DNA of 64,000 nucleotides from Stenotrophomonas maltophilia (lineage in GTDB: Bacteria; Pseudomonadota; Gammaproteobacteria; Xanthomonadales; Xanthomonadaceae). A program made the position numbers and the translations under genes. The stretch spans positions 3,161,001 through 3,225,000 of the forward strand of contig NZ_CP090423.1 in assembly GCF_023518235.1 (NCBI RefSeq), in the 5' to 3' direction. The notes under the pieces are model-generated. The model had not been told where the DNA came from, did not search any database, and saw only the letters and a program-made list of their open reading frames with translations. Of the stretch, positions 19,337-28,328 are shown in pieces. Numbering within the stretch: position 1 is the stretch's first letter; each line of letters starts with the position of its first letter.

Positions 19337-20131
19337 ATGTCCGACCTGCTCTCCGCCCTGCTGCTGGGCATCCTCGAAGGCCTCACCGAGTTCCTGCCGA
19401 TCTCCAGCACCGGCCACCTGCTCATCGCCCAGCACTGGCTGGGTGCCCGTTCGGACTTCTTCAACATCGTCATCCAGGCCGGCGCGATCGTGGCCGTGGT
19501 GCTGGTGTTCCGCCAGCGCCTGCTGCAGCTGGCCACCGGCTTCGGCCAACGCGAGAACCGCGACTACGTGTTCAAGCTGGGCGCCGCGTTCCTGGTCACC
19601 GCCGTGGTTGGCCTGGTGGTGCGCAAGGCGGGCTGGTCGCTGCCGGAAACGGTCAGTCCGGTCGCCTGGGCATTGATCATCGGGGGCGTCTGGATGCTGC
19701 TGGTGGAGGCCTACACCGCGCGCTTGCCCAACCGTGACCAGGTGACCTGGACGGTGGCGATCGGCGTGGGCCTGGCGCAGGTGGTGGCCGGCGTGTTCCC
19801 CGGCACCTCGCGCTCGGCCTCGGCGATCTTCCTGGCCATGCTGCTGGGCCTGAGCCGCCGCGCGGCCGCCGCCGAGTTCGTGTTCCTGGTCGGCATTCCC
19901 ACCATGTTCGCCGCCAGTGCCTACACCTTCCTGGAAATGGCCAAGGCCGGGCAGCTGGGCAGCGAGAACTGGACCGAAGTGGGCGTGGCCTTCCTTGCCG
20001 CAGCCGTCACCGGCTTCGTCGTAGTGAAGTGGCTGATGGGCTACATCAAGTCGCACAGGTTCACTGCCTTCGCCGTGTACCGCATCGCGCTGGGCGTGGC
20101 GCTGCTGCTGTGGTTGCCGTCCGGCAGCTGA
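19337..20131 (+). CDS. uppP: undecaprenyl-diphosphate phosphatase
   Basis: Dephosphorylates undecaprenyl diphosphate to recycle the lipid carrier of cell-wall synthesis. Overproduction gives bacitracin resistance in other bacteria. The 264-residue polytopic membrane protein carries both active-site signatures: EGLTEFLPISSTGHL at the N-terminus and GVFPGTSRSASAIF near residue 160. The ATG at 19337 begins MSDLLSALLLGILEG as in homologues. An in-frame ATG 57 bp upstream would add a non-homologous basic leader, and neither start has an obvious ribosome site. It is divergent from glnA, with the NtrC sites lying close upstream of it. Confidence 0.95.
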   Translation: MSDLLSALLLGILEGLTEFLPISSTGHLLIAQHWLGARSDFFNIVIQAGAIVAVVLVFRQRLLQLATGFGQRENRDYVFKLGAAFLVTAVVGLVVRKAGWSLPETVSPVAWALIIGGVWMLLVEAYTARLPNRDQVTWTVAIGVGLAQVVAGVFPGTSRSASAIFLAMLLGLSRRAAAAEFVFLVGIPTMFAASAYTFLEMAKAGQLGSENWTEVGVAFLAAAVTGFVVVKWLMGYIKSHRFTAFAVYRIALGVALLLWLPSGS

Positions 20132-20204
20132 ACCGCGCCGGGGCGCGGCAACCCCGTTGCCGGCCCCACCCCGTTTCCCCCACGGTTCCCCAAGGAGAAT
20201 CACC

Positions 20205-21029
20205 ATGAACCGCAAGCTCACCCTGCTCCTCCCGCTGGCCCTGATGGCCGCCTGCAGCCAGACCCCGGCCCCGGCCGGCAACGGCGGCGACGATCTGGCC
20301 CCGGCCGCGACCAAGGCAGCAGACCAGCAGACACTGGCGCACCTGGATGCGCAGCGCCTGCAGAGCCAGCACTGGTTGCTGCAGCAGGCCACCGGCGCCG
20401 ACGGCAAGCGCATCGATGCGCTGTTCGCCCGCGAAGACAAGCCGGTCACCCTGGACTTCGTTGACGGCCGCCTGTCGGTCAGCAACACCTGCAACCGCAT
20501 GGGCGGTGGCTACACCCTGGCCGACGGCACGCTGACGGTCAGTGCGATGGCCTCGACCATGATGGCCTGCACCGACAAGGCGCTGATGGCGCTGGACGAG
20601 GCCGTGTCGAGCCGCCTGCAGGGCGAGCTGAAGGCCGAGCAGGATGCCGATGGCAAGCTGACCCTGACCACCGCCAAGGGCGAGGTGCTGGTGTTCAACC
20701 CGGAGCCGACCGCTGAAACCCGCTACGGCGGTGCCGGCGAAACCGTGTTCCTGGAAGTGGCCGCCAAGACCGAGAAGTGCTCGCACCCGCTGATCCCGGA
20801 CTACCAGTGCCTGCAGGTGCGCGAAGTGAAGTTCGACGACAAGGGCCTGAAGCAGGGCGAGCCGGGCAAGTTCGAGAACTTCTACGGCAACATCGAGGGC
20901 TACACCCACGAAGACGGCGTGCGCAACGTGGTGCGCGTGAAGCGCTACGAAGTGAAGAACCCGCCGGCCGATGCGCCGTCGCAGGCGTACGTGCTGGACA
21001 TGGTGGTCGAGTCGGCCATCGAGAAGTGA
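20205..21029 (+). CDS. META-domain lipoprotein with DUF4377-like C-terminal domain
   Basis: The 274-residue precursor begins with a lipoprotein signal (MNRKLTLLLPLALMAACSQ, Cys at about 17). The META/HslJ-like domain spans about 50-165: WLLQQATGADGKRI, the LSVSNTCNRMGGGYTL strand pair and MASTMMACTDKALM. A second domain (about 180-270) contains KCSHPLIPDYQCLQVREVKFD and FYGNIEGYTHEDGV, matching DUF4377. Proteins with these domains are envelope stress or heat-shock associated, but the biochemical role is unknown. A good ribosome site (AAGGAG) precedes the ATG. It is followed by two SMAG elements flanking a strong terminator. Confidence 0.88.
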   Translation: MNRKLTLLLPLALMAACSQTPAPAGNGGDDLAPAATKAADQQTLAHLDAQRLQSQHWLLQQATGADGKRIDALFAREDKPVTLDFVDGRLSVSNTCNRMGGGYTLADGTLTVSAMASTMMACTDKALMALDEAVSSRLQGELKAEQDADGKLTLTTAKGEVLVFNPEPTAETRYGGAGETVFLEVAAKTEKCSHPLIPDYQCLQVREVKFDDKGLKQGEPGKFENFYGNIEGYTHEDGVRNVVRVKRYEVKNPPADAPSQAYVLDMVVESAIEK

Positions 21030-21030
21030 T

Positions 21031-21053
21031 GTAGAGCCGACTGTCAGTCGGCT
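21031..21053 (+). repeat. SMAG palindrome
   Basis: GTAGAGCCGACT-GTC-AGTCGGCT begins one base after the META-protein stop codon. Confidence 0.75.
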
Positions 21054-21059
21054 GACGTC

Positions 21060-21087
21060 AGAAGGGCGGCCGAAAGGCCGCCCTTCT
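21060..21087. terminator. bidirectional terminator
   Basis: AGAAGGGCGGCC and GGCCGCCCTTCT pair perfectly around a GAAA tetraloop, between the convergent META and PEBP genes. Confidence 0.85.
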
Positions 21088-21096
21088 TCGTTGGCG

Positions 21097-21123
21097 GTAG
21101 TGCCGGCCGCTGGCCGGCACTAC
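21097..21123. repeat. SMAG palindrome
   Basis: GTAGTGCCGGCC and GGCCGGCACTAC form a perfect 12-bp inverted repeat, GTAG/CTAC at the ends. Confidence 0.8.
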
Positions 21124-21136
21124 CGGGTAAGCAGCG

Positions 21137-21754
21137 TCAGCCCAGCGCCGGGTTCAACGTGTAGGTGCCGTGCAGCGCCGCTTCGGCCAGCACGTGGCCG
21201 TGCATGGCACGGTAGGCGTCGACGGCGGTGAAGCGCGCCGGCAGCTGCAGCGACGCCACATCCAGCGCGAACACCCGGAAGAAATAGCGGTGCAGGCGCT
21301 CGTCGTTGAACGGCGGGTACGGGCCGTCGTAGCCCAGGTAATCACCGGCCATGTCCGGGTTGCCGGCGAACCAGCCGGTGAAATCGTTCAGGCCCTGGCG
21401 GCTGCCGGCCGGGCCGGCCGGGGCGGTCTTGCCCTTCACCACGAAGCCGTCGCTGCAGCTGCCGGCGGCAATCTCCCGCACCGAGGCCGGGATGTCGGCC
21501 ATCACCCAGTGCACGAAGTCGCAGCGCGGCTGGTCGCGCGGCACGCTGATGTCACTGCGGCCGACCGTCTCCGGCACGGTCGGCACGTCCGGGTCCACGC
21601 ACACCAGCAGGAACGAACGGGTGCCGTCCGGCGCGCCGCTCCAGGCCAGGTGCGGATTGCGGTCCGGGGCGAAGCCTGCGGCATCGCCGGCGGCGAACGC
21701 GCGGTCGATCGGTGCGCCGTTGGTCAGGCTCTGGCTGCTCAGTTGCATCGTCAT
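21137..21754 (-). CDS. PEBP (YbhB/YbcL) family protein
   Basis: A 205-residue cytoplasmic protein of the phosphatidylethanolamine-binding-protein fold. The conserved anion pocket residues lie in NPHLAWSGAPDGTRSF, CVDPDVP and DFVHWVMADIP. Later come GYDGPYPPFNDERLHRYFFRVFALD and a helical end with MHGHVLAEA. Bacterial YbhB/YbcL proteins bind small acidic ligands or inhibit proteases, and the ligand here is unknown. The ATG at 21754 is fixed by GGAGGAG and lies 4 bp after the stop of the TPR-sulfotransferase gene, so the two are cotranscribed. Confidence 0.9.
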   Translation of the reverse strand: MTMQLSSQSLTNGAPIDRAFAAGDAAGFAPDRNPHLAWSGAPDGTRSFLLVCVDPDVPTVPETVGRSDISVPRDQPRCDFVHWVMADIPASVREIAAGSCSDGFVVKGKTAPAGPAGSRQGLNDFTGWFAGNPDMAGDYLGYDGPYPPFNDERLHRYFFRVFALDVASLQLPARFTAVDAYRAMHGHVLAEAALHGTYTLNPALG

Positions 21755-21758
21755 CGGT

Positions 21759-23828
21759 TCACTCCTCCGGATAACCCAGGCGCACCGCGATCGGGGTGAG
21801 CTTGGCAAAGGCGGCGCTCATCACGTCGCGGTAATTGCGCCAGTGGCCCGGCGGGAAGCGCGGTGCGCCCAGCTGTGCGGCCGGCGGCATCGGGCGTTCG
21901 AACAGGCGGCCCAGCAGGTCAGCCATGGCATGCGGATCGTTGCCGATCTGGTCGATGCGCAGCAGCACCTGCGGGTACAGGTCTTCCTCGTGCAGGGTGG
22001 CGACCTGGGCCAGCGCACGCGCCAGCCATTCACTGGCTTCGGCCAGCGAGGTCATCGCCAGCGGTGCGGCGGCACCGTAGGCCACCCAGTCCAGCAGCAT
22101 GTCGCGCGGGTCACGCAGCACCACCAGCAGGCGGCCCTGCGGCAACTGTGGGCGCAGCGCCCACAGCAGGGCATTGTCCCACCACAGCAGCCAGTCGATG
22201 ACCGCATCGCCCTGCACGCCGCGCGCGGGCAGCTGCTCGCGCCAGCGCTGCACCAGCCGCTCCGGCGTCAGCACGCCCGAAGCGAGGTCCTGCAGCGTGT
22301 GGTAGTTCTGGAAGGCATCGTCCGGCGGCGTGTTGGTGTACCGGTCGCTGCGCAGCACCGGGCTGGCGGCGGCCAGGCCGGTCGCCACACGCTCCACGCC
22401 CGAGCCCGGCGCGCCCCACAGGAAGATCGGCGCGGAGCTGGCCTCAGCGTCGATCTCGCCCTTGTCCGGCCAGCTCGGCGGCGCCTTGGCCTGCGGCGGC
22501 AGCGGCAGGCGCTGCGGTGCCTGCTCGGTCTGCAGTGCCAGCCACGTCTGCAAGGCCTGCTCGGGCTGCCCGGCGCGATCCTGGATCTCGCCCAGCCAGG
22601 TACGCAGGTCGGCGCGATGCGCTTCGGGCGCGCTGTCGATCAACGCCTGCACGCGCGCCACGGCCGCGGCCGGATCGCGTTGCAGCAGGCCTTCCACCAG
22701 GCGGGTTTCACCGCTGACGCGGCCCGGCTCGAGGCTGACGATGCGCTCGGCGATCGCTTCGGCCTGTTCGTGCTCACCCACCATGTCATGCAGGCGCAGG
22801 CGTGCTTCCAGTGCCGGCAGATGACCCGGCATCGCGTCCATCCAGCGCTCGACGGTCGCCGCGGCCGTCGGGCTGCCCACGTCTTCCACCGCCAGCCGGG
22901 CCAGCCACAGGTCGTGCAGCTGCGGCTGCTGTTCCAGCGCGGCGTCCAGGCGCGCGCGCGCCTCGTCATCGCGGCCCAGGCGCTGCCAGGACATCAGCAG
23001 CAGCTGCAGCACCTGGCGGTCGCCAGGCAGCAGTTCCAGCAGCGGCAGCAGGTGCTCCAGCGCCTGCAACGGCTGGCCGCTGGCCAGCGCCAGTTCGCCG
23101 GCCAGGCGCCGCATCGACGGCGTGTCCTGGCCGGGCTGCTGCAGGGCGACCTGCATGGCTTCGGCCGCCGCGTCCAGATTGCCCTGGCGCAATGCCAGCT
23201 GCACCACCAGGCCATGCAGCGAACCGATGGCCGGGTTCAACTCCAGCACACGCCGGAAGGCCTGCTCGGCAAAGGCCAGCATGTCCTTGCCCAGGTAGGC
23301 GAAGCCCAGTGCGTACAGCACGCGGATGTCGTTGGGCAGCGCCTTGTTGGCGGCGGCAAGCAGCGCCAGCGCACGGTCGGCATCATCGCGGCGCAGCGCG
23401 ATCATGCCATCGATGATCAGCAGTTCCGGATGCTCCGGTTCAACCCGCGCAGCCAGCGTGGAAAGGCGCTGGGCCTCGTCGAAATCGTTGCGGCCGATCG
23501 CCAGGTGGGCCTGCATCAGGTAGGCGGTGAAGGCGTTCGGGTCGAGCCCGGTGGTGCGCGACAACGCCTCGCCGGCCCCTTCGATCTGGTGCAACGCCAG
23601 CAGCAGGCCGGCATGCTGCAGGTGCAGCTGCGCATTGTCGGGGGCCAGCTGCAGGGCCAGCTGCAGGGCGTCCATCGCCTCGGCGGCATTGCCCTGCTGC
23701 TGCAGCGCAAGCGCCAGCCAGCGGTGGGCCTCGGCCTGGCCGGGTTCATCACGGGTCCACGCCTGGGCCAGCTGCACGGCCTGGCCGGTCTCGTTCTGGC
23801 GCAACGCTTGGATGATCTGGTCTTGCAT
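21759..23828 (-). CDS. TPR protein with sulfotransferase-like C-terminal domain
   Basis: The 689-residue protein has no signal. Residues about 1-440 are tandem TPR-like helices (repeats such as AHRWLALALQQQGNAAEAMD and ALGFAYLGKDMLAFAEQAFR). Residues about 455-689 resemble a sulfotransferase. FLWGAPGSGVERVATGL is like the 5'-phosphosulfate loop, LVVLRDPRDMLLDWVAYG is like the 3'-phosphate motif R-x-P-R-D, and the end has GHWRNYRDVM. The P-loop lysine/threonine of canonical PAPS sites is replaced by GVE, so catalysis is uncertain. Acceptor unknown. The ATG at 23828 was chosen because coding similarity to TPR starts there. It precedes the PEBP gene. Confidence 0.85.
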   Translation of the reverse strand: MQDQIIQALRQNETGQAVQLAQAWTRDEPGQAEAHRWLALALQQQGNAAEAMDALQLALQLAPDNAQLHLQHAGLLLALHQIEGAGEALSRTTGLDPNAFTAYLMQAHLAIGRNDFDEAQRLSTLAARVEPEHPELLIIDGMIALRRDDADRALALLAAANKALPNDIRVLYALGFAYLGKDMLAFAEQAFRRVLELNPAIGSLHGLVVQLALRQGNLDAAAEAMQVALQQPGQDTPSMRRLAGELALASGQPLQALEHLLPLLELLPGDRQVLQLLLMSWQRLGRDDEARARLDAALEQQPQLHDLWLARLAVEDVGSPTAAATVERWMDAMPGHLPALEARLRLHDMVGEHEQAEAIAERIVSLEPGRVSGETRLVEGLLQRDPAAAVARVQALIDSAPEAHRADLRTWLGEIQDRAGQPEQALQTWLALQTEQAPQRLPLPPQAKAPPSWPDKGEIDAEASSAPIFLWGAPGSGVERVATGLAAASPVLRSDRYTNTPPDDAFQNYHTLQDLASGVLTPERLVQRWREQLPARGVQGDAVIDWLLWWDNALLWALRPQLPQGRLLVVLRDPRDMLLDWVAYGAAAPLAMTSLAEASEWLARALAQVATLHEEDLYPQVLLRIDQIGNDPHAMADLLGRLFERPMPPAAQLGAPRFPPGHWRNYRDVMSAAFAKLTPIAVRLGYPEE

Positions 23829-23884
23829 GGCGGTCCGGTTCAAGGGCAAACCCGCATTGTAGCGGCCTGCGTGCCCGTGCCGGT

Positions 23885-24919
23885 TCAGCCGGGCAGCACC
23901 CGTTGCAGGCGTTGTGCCACCCAGCGTTCGGAGAAGCCGTCGCCACGCCAGTTTTCCAGGAAGCCGCAGTGCCCCCCCCAGCAGGCGGTCTCCAGGTGCG
24001 CATGGTGCGGCAGCTGCCAGCCGTTGAAGGTCGAGTACGGAATCACCGGGTCGTCCTGGGCCATCAGGATGTCGGCCGGCACCTGCAGGCCGGACAGGCG
24101 GTCTCCGGCAATCGAGTAGCCGTCGAAATAGGCCTGCAGCGAACCGAAGGTGGTGTGCCGTTCGACCAGCCAGGCGGTCAGCGCGCGGATGTCCAGCTTC
24201 AGGACGCGGTCGTCGCAGTCGCTGAGCTCGGGGAACAGGTCGCGCTTGCGGCGCAGCGAGCCGGCCCACTTGCGGCGGAAGTACCAGTCGTACATCGCCG
24301 GGCCGTTCTCGATGCTCTGCATGGTCAGCGCCGGATCCAGCACCGGGCATACCGAGGCCACGCGCAGCAGCGGCACACCGGCGGCCGGCGCACGCAGGGC
24401 CAGGCGCAGCACGAAGTTGCCGCCCAGCGAGTAGCCAGCCGCCACCAGCGGCAGCTGCGGCCAGCGCTGGGCGATATCGCCGGCGGCATGCACCACTTCG
24501 TCGATCAGGTTGGAGTGGAAGATGCCGCGGTTGAGATGGTGGGTATTGCCGTGATCGCGGAAGTTCAGCCGCACCACGTCGAAGCCCTGCTCGACCATGC
24601 GCGCAGCCGCCATGCGCATGTAGCTGGATTCGGCACTGCCTTCCCAGCCGTGCAGCAGCAGCGCCATGCCCTTGGGTTCGCGGCCTTCGATGTGGCTGTG
24701 CCAGCCCTGCAGGCGCACCCCTTCGCCACCGTCGAGAATCAGTTCCTCGCTGACCGCACCGGTGGCGGCCAGCAGCAGCAGCCCGCGCTGCAGGCGCATG
24801 CGGCTGGAGCTGAGCATCGACTGCAGATGCGGATTGCGCAGCCAGCGCGGCGGCTGGTAATCGGCCGCATGCAGCGTCGGCGTGCCGGCGTCCAGGACAG
24901 GTGGCGGAATCAGGGCCAC
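23885..24919 (-). CDS. YheT-type alpha/beta hydrolase
   Basis: The 344-residue cytoplasmic hydrolase matches the COG0429/YheT group: N-terminal PPRWLRNPHLQSML, oxyanion strand ALLLHGWEGSAESSY, nucleophile Ser at about 164 in AGYSLGGNF, Asp in AQDDPVIP (about 292) and His in WGGHCGFLENW (about 315). The full triad is therefore present, and the substrate (probably a small ester or lipid) is unknown. It starts with GTG after GTGAGGACGC and lies 7 bp after the acyltransferase stop, so the pair forms an operon. Confidence 0.9.
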   Translation of the reverse strand: MALIPPPVLDAGTPTLHAADYQPPRWLRNPHLQSMLSSSRMRLQRGLLLLAATGAVSEELILDGGEGVRLQGWHSHIEGREPKGMALLLHGWEGSAESSYMRMAAARMVEQGFDVVRLNFRDHGNTHHLNRGIFHSNLIDEVVHAAGDIAQRWPQLPLVAAGYSLGGNFVLRLALRAPAAGVPLLRVASVCPVLDPALTMQSIENGPAMYDWYFRRKWAGSLRRKRDLFPELSDCDDRVLKLDIRALTAWLVERHTTFGSLQAYFDGYSIAGDRLSGLQVPADILMAQDDPVIPYSTFNGWQLPHHAHLETACWGGHCGFLENWRGDGFSERWVAQRLQRVLPG

Positions 24920-24926
24920 CGCGTCC

Positions 24927-25718
24927 TCACCCGGTGCTCATGGCCGCCACGATGCGCGCGCGCGAGGTTTCCGCGATACGCCGACGGCCTTCCAGGTCCT
25001 GGGCGCCGATCGGCGCCAGGAAGTGCACTTCCGCACGTCGCGCCGGCTCACCGAGCAGGCGCAGGAAATTGGCGAAGAAACTCTCGCTCGGGCCGAAGGC
25101 GACAATCGTCTGCGCATCACCCTGCACGCCATACACCAGCGCCACCGGCTGCACCGGCACGCCGGTTTCCACTGCGGCCTGGAAGATGCGCGCATGGAAC
25201 GGGCCGACTTCATGGCCACCGCGGGTGCGGCCTTCCGGGAACACGCCCACGGCCTTGCCTTCGCGCAGGCGATCGGCCATCACCTGCATCACGCCACCCA
25301 GCGATTCGGTGTTGCCACGCTGATGGAAGATGGTCTGCCCGCGTGCGGCCAGCCAGCCCACCAGCGGCCAGCTGGCGATCTCGCGCTTGGCGACGAAGCC
25401 CATCATGCGCTGGCTGTGCAGGATGCAGATATCAACCCAGCTGACATGGTTGGCGACGAACAGCACGGCGCCCGGCAGCGGCTGGCCGACGCGCGACAGG
25501 CGGAAGCCGAACACCCACATCAGGCCGCCCTGCCACCAGTTCACCACCTTGGCACCGAGCCGGTCCTGGCCCACGCGCAGGTTCGCCCACGGCGCAAGCA
25601 TGCCGATCAGGGTCAGCGGCAGGAACACGATGATGTGGACCAACAGCAGCGGTACGCGGTACAGGTAACGGCACACACGCGCCACGCCGCCGCGGGGGGC
25701 CGGAGTGGGGGAAGTCAT
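24927..25718 (-). CDS. PlsC-type lysophospholipid acyltransferase
   Basis: A membrane-bound acyltransferase of 263 residues. One hydrophobic segment (about 20-45) is followed by the HX4D catalytic motif NHVSWVD (His 91, Asp 96), the KREIASWPLVGW segment and the phosphate-binding FPEGRTR motif (about 160). It could acylate lysophosphatidate or a related lysolipid such as lyso-ornithine lipid, and the sequence does not decide. The ATG at 25718 is preferred, with one at 25745 as an alternative. The alpha/beta hydrolase follows directly. Confidence 0.9.
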   Translation of the reverse strand: MTSPTPAPRGGVARVCRYLYRVPLLLVHIIVFLPLTLIGMLAPWANLRVGQDRLGAKVVNWWQGGLMWVFGFRLSRVGQPLPGAVLFVANHVSWVDICILHSQRMMGFVAKREIASWPLVGWLAARGQTIFHQRGNTESLGGVMQVMADRLREGKAVGVFPEGRTRGGHEVGPFHARIFQAAVETGVPVQPVALVYGVQGDAQTIVAFGPSESFFANFLRLLGEPARRAEVHFLAPIGAQDLEGRRRIAETSRARIVAAMSTG

Positions 25719-25837
25719 CCGCGCACGATACCGGAGGGCCGTCATCGCTGCCAGCCGATTTAGGCCATAAGCGTGATCGACCGGGGCAATCGGCGGGGAA
25801 CACTGGGTTCTGCCGCCGTCACCGGCCCGGCCGGGGC

Positions 25838-26272
25838 TCAGCCGTGGCCAGCGGCCACCACTGCCAGGGTCAGCCGCGAGATGCACACCAGGCGGCCCTG
25901 GTCGTCCTCGATGCGGATCTCCCACAGCTGGGTGCTGCGGCCCACATGCAGGGCGCGGGCGGTGCCGGTGACCGTGCCCGAGCGCACCGCACGCACATGG
26001 TTGGCGTTGATCTCCAGGCCCACGCAGATCTGCCTGGCAGTATCCACGCACAGGTTGCCGGCGCTGCTGCCCAGGGTCTCGGCCAGCACCACCGAGGCGC
26101 CGCCGTGCAGGATGCCGTACGGCTGGCGGGTGCGTTCGTCCACCGGCATGGTGGCCTGCAGCCAGTCCTCGCCGGCGGCGCTGAAGACGATGCCCAGCGA
26201 CTGGATCGCGGTGTTGTGGCTGAGCGCGTTGAGCTGCTCGATGGAAACGGCTTCGCGGAACACCTGGGTCAT
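25838..26272 (-). CDS. hotdog-fold acyl-CoA thioesterase (PaaI/MenI type)
   Basis: The 144-residue protein has the PaaI-family signature PYGILHGGASVVLAETLGS, with the catalytic Glu at about residue 65 and the conserved His at about 56. Its size and the start IEQLNALSHNTAIQSLGI match the YdiI/EntH group, hydrolases of dihydroxynaphthoyl-CoA or mischarged aryl carriers. Without menaquinone genes nearby the substrate is open. The gene starts 10 bp after the phospholipase-D-like gene and is likely cotranscribed. Confidence 0.9.
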   Translation of the reverse strand: MTQVFREAVSIEQLNALSHNTAIQSLGIVFSAAGEDWLQATMPVDERTRQPYGILHGGASVVLAETLGSSAGNLCVDTARQICVGLEINANHVRAVRSGTVTGTARALHVGRSTQLWEIRIEDDQGRLVCISRLTLAVVAAGHG

Positions 26273-26282
26273 GCGGGCACCT

Positions 26283-28328
26283 TCAGAGAATGGGAACGAG
26301 GCCGGCGCCGAATGCGGTCAGCATGCGTACCAGCAGCCACTTCGGGCCGACGTTGACCTCGGGGAAGTCACCGACGGCGACGTAGCAGCGGTGGAAATCC
26401 GGGCTCTGCCGCGGCAGCGGCTGCGGGCAGTCCGGGCCCGGCTTGAACTCGTAGTCAGTGGCATAGCGCCACGGCCAGAAGTCGAGAATCGGCAGGGCCT
26501 CGGAGGCCTTGCCGACGCTGTAGTTCAAGCCCGACAGCACCGGCGGCTTGGCCCGCGGCGCCACCGTCCACGCGTTCTGCGGATGGGTGTCGCGCAGGAT
26601 GCTCTGCGCCAGCTGCTCGGCAAACACGGGATCGTCGATGATCACCGCGCCTTCGGTGTTGTAGTTCTCGCTGCGCGGATCGAAGTTGTGCGTGCCGACC
26701 ACGCCGATGCGGCGATCGACCACCAGTGACTTGGCATGCAGGCCCATGCGCGCACCCTTGCGGGTGACCGGCAACGGCTTGTTGACCGCCTTGCTGCCCA
26801 GGAACGAGGGCCGCGTCTCGGTGCGCAGCAGGCGCGTTTCAACCTCGCTGCCGGCGGCGCGGCGGCGCTCGCGGGCATTCTGGTAGGCACTGCCGGTGCG
26901 CGGGTTCACCGGGCCCTTGGCGCTGGCCTCGGGCGCGGAGCCACCGCCGCCGCCGGCATTGCTGCCGGCCGCACTGCCGCCGATCAGCGGATTGCGGCCG
27001 TCCTCGTGGTCGGCCTCGGGCGCGGCGATCGGATCGGGCAGCAGGTTGCGGTAGTCGACCGGCGCATCCAGCGGGAACGGCTTGTACTCGAAGATGTTGA
27101 AGCCCAGTTCGCGCAGGTTGCGCCGCTTGTACTTGTAGGACAGCGCGTACACGATCGGGTTGTCGGTGGCCGCCAGGCTGTTGCTGGACACCACCACGCG
27201 CGGTGGCTCGGGGCGCTTGCGCAGCTCGCGGAACAGCGCCTGGGCCGGCTTGGACAGCACCAGGTAGGGCGTCTGCAGGATGACTTCGTGCTGCGCACCG
27301 GCAATCAGCGCATCCAGCTGCGGCTCGGTCACATGCTGCCCGGCCAGCGGCGCATCGGCCTGCTCGCGGCGGTGCTTGCGCGGCAGGTCGGCGACGTAGC
27401 GCACCGAAGCGACCGGCAGCGCGGTATCGACGAAGGAACGGGTGACGAAGTCCATGTCATTGGCTTCGGCACTGACCCGCTGCACCCGTTCCGGGCGGCG
27501 GAAGGTGGCCGGCGGCAGCGTTGGCACGCCCTCGCGCAGCAGGGTGCGGCCGACATCGTTCAGGCGTTCGGCCGGCACGCTGCGCTGGGCACGCCAGAAC
27601 GCATCGAAGTTGGCAGCCATGGCACGCGCCTCCGGCCCGGCGATCATCACGTCGCGGTCGCGGAAGTTGTACTCGCGGTCCCAGTCGTAATAGTCGTCCT
27701 GGTAATTGCGGCCACCGACCACGCCGATCGCATCATCGATCACCAGCAGCTTGTTGTGCATGCGCTGGTTGAAGCGGCGGAAGCAGCACAGCACGCTGCC
27801 GGCATAGTCGAAGTAGTTCAGCCGGGCCTTGCCGAAGGTCGGGTTGTAGACCCTCAGCTGGAAGTTCTGGTGGGCGCCGGACAACGCGCCGAGGATCTGC
27901 AGGTCGGAGATCGCCGAGAGCTGGTCGATCAGCACGCGCACCTTCACCCCCCGGCGCGAAGCGGCCAGCAGTTCGTCGATGACCAGCCGGGCGCTGTCGT
28001 CCTTGTCGAAGATGTAGGTCTGCAGGTCGATGCTGCGGGTGGCGCTGCGCAGCAGGTTCAGTCGCGCCACCAGCGCACCCTCGCCTTCGTCCAGCAGGGT
28101 GGCGTAATGGCGTGGATGTTCGGGGGTGGATTCGGTGAACGCGCGGCCGGCCAGCGCCCGCAGTGGTGAGTCCTGCGCGCAGCGGTCAGCCCGCGTGCAC
28201 TCGACCACGCTCGAGCGCGCCTGCACAGCGATCGCTTCGGCACGGTCACGCTCGGCATGCGACAGCGATGCGCAGCCGCTGCCCAGCAACACGGTTGCCA
28301 GCGCCAGTACACGCAGCAGCAGGTTCAC
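26283..28328 (-). CDS. phospholipase D-family lipoprotein (cardiolipin-synthase-like)
   Basis: The 681-residue precursor has lipobox LLGSGCAS (Cys at about 19) and two HKD active sites: HNKLLVIDDAIGVVGGRN (His 191, Lys 193, Asp 198) and HAKSLVVDRRIGVVGTHNFDPRS (near 545). Both are needed for phosphatidyl transfer or hydrolysis, so it may act as a ClsC-like cardiolipin synthase or a phospholipase. Between them is a low-complexity Gly/Ser/Ala insert (GGSAAGSNAGGGGGSAPEA). A lipoprotein anchor is unusual for ClsC. The GTG start overlaps the YceI stop (GTGA), so translation is coupled. Confidence 0.88.
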   Translation of the reverse strand: MNLLLRVLALATVLLGSGCASLSHAERDRAEAIAVQARSSVVECTRADRCAQDSPLRALAGRAFTESTPEHPRHYATLLDEGEGALVARLNLLRSATRSIDLQTYIFDKDDSARLVIDELLAASRRGVKVRVLIDQLSAISDLQILGALSGAHQNFQLRVYNPTFGKARLNYFDYAGSVLCCFRRFNQRMHNKLLVIDDAIGVVGGRNYQDDYYDWDREYNFRDRDVMIAGPEARAMAANFDAFWRAQRSVPAERLNDVGRTLLREGVPTLPPATFRRPERVQRVSAEANDMDFVTRSFVDTALPVASVRYVADLPRKHRREQADAPLAGQHVTEPQLDALIAGAQHEVILQTPYLVLSKPAQALFRELRKRPEPPRVVVSSNSLAATDNPIVYALSYKYKRRNLRELGFNIFEYKPFPLDAPVDYRNLLPDPIAAPEADHEDGRNPLIGGSAAGSNAGGGGGSAPEASAKGPVNPRTGSAYQNARERRRAAGSEVETRLLRTETRPSFLGSKAVNKPLPVTRKGARMGLHAKSLVVDRRIGVVGTHNFDPRSENYNTEGAVIIDDPVFAEQLAQSILRDTHPQNAWTVAPRAKPPVLSGLNYSVGKASEALPILDFWPWRYATDYEFKPGPDCPQPLPRQSPDFHRCYVAVGDFPEVNVGPKWLLVRMLTAFGAGLVPIL

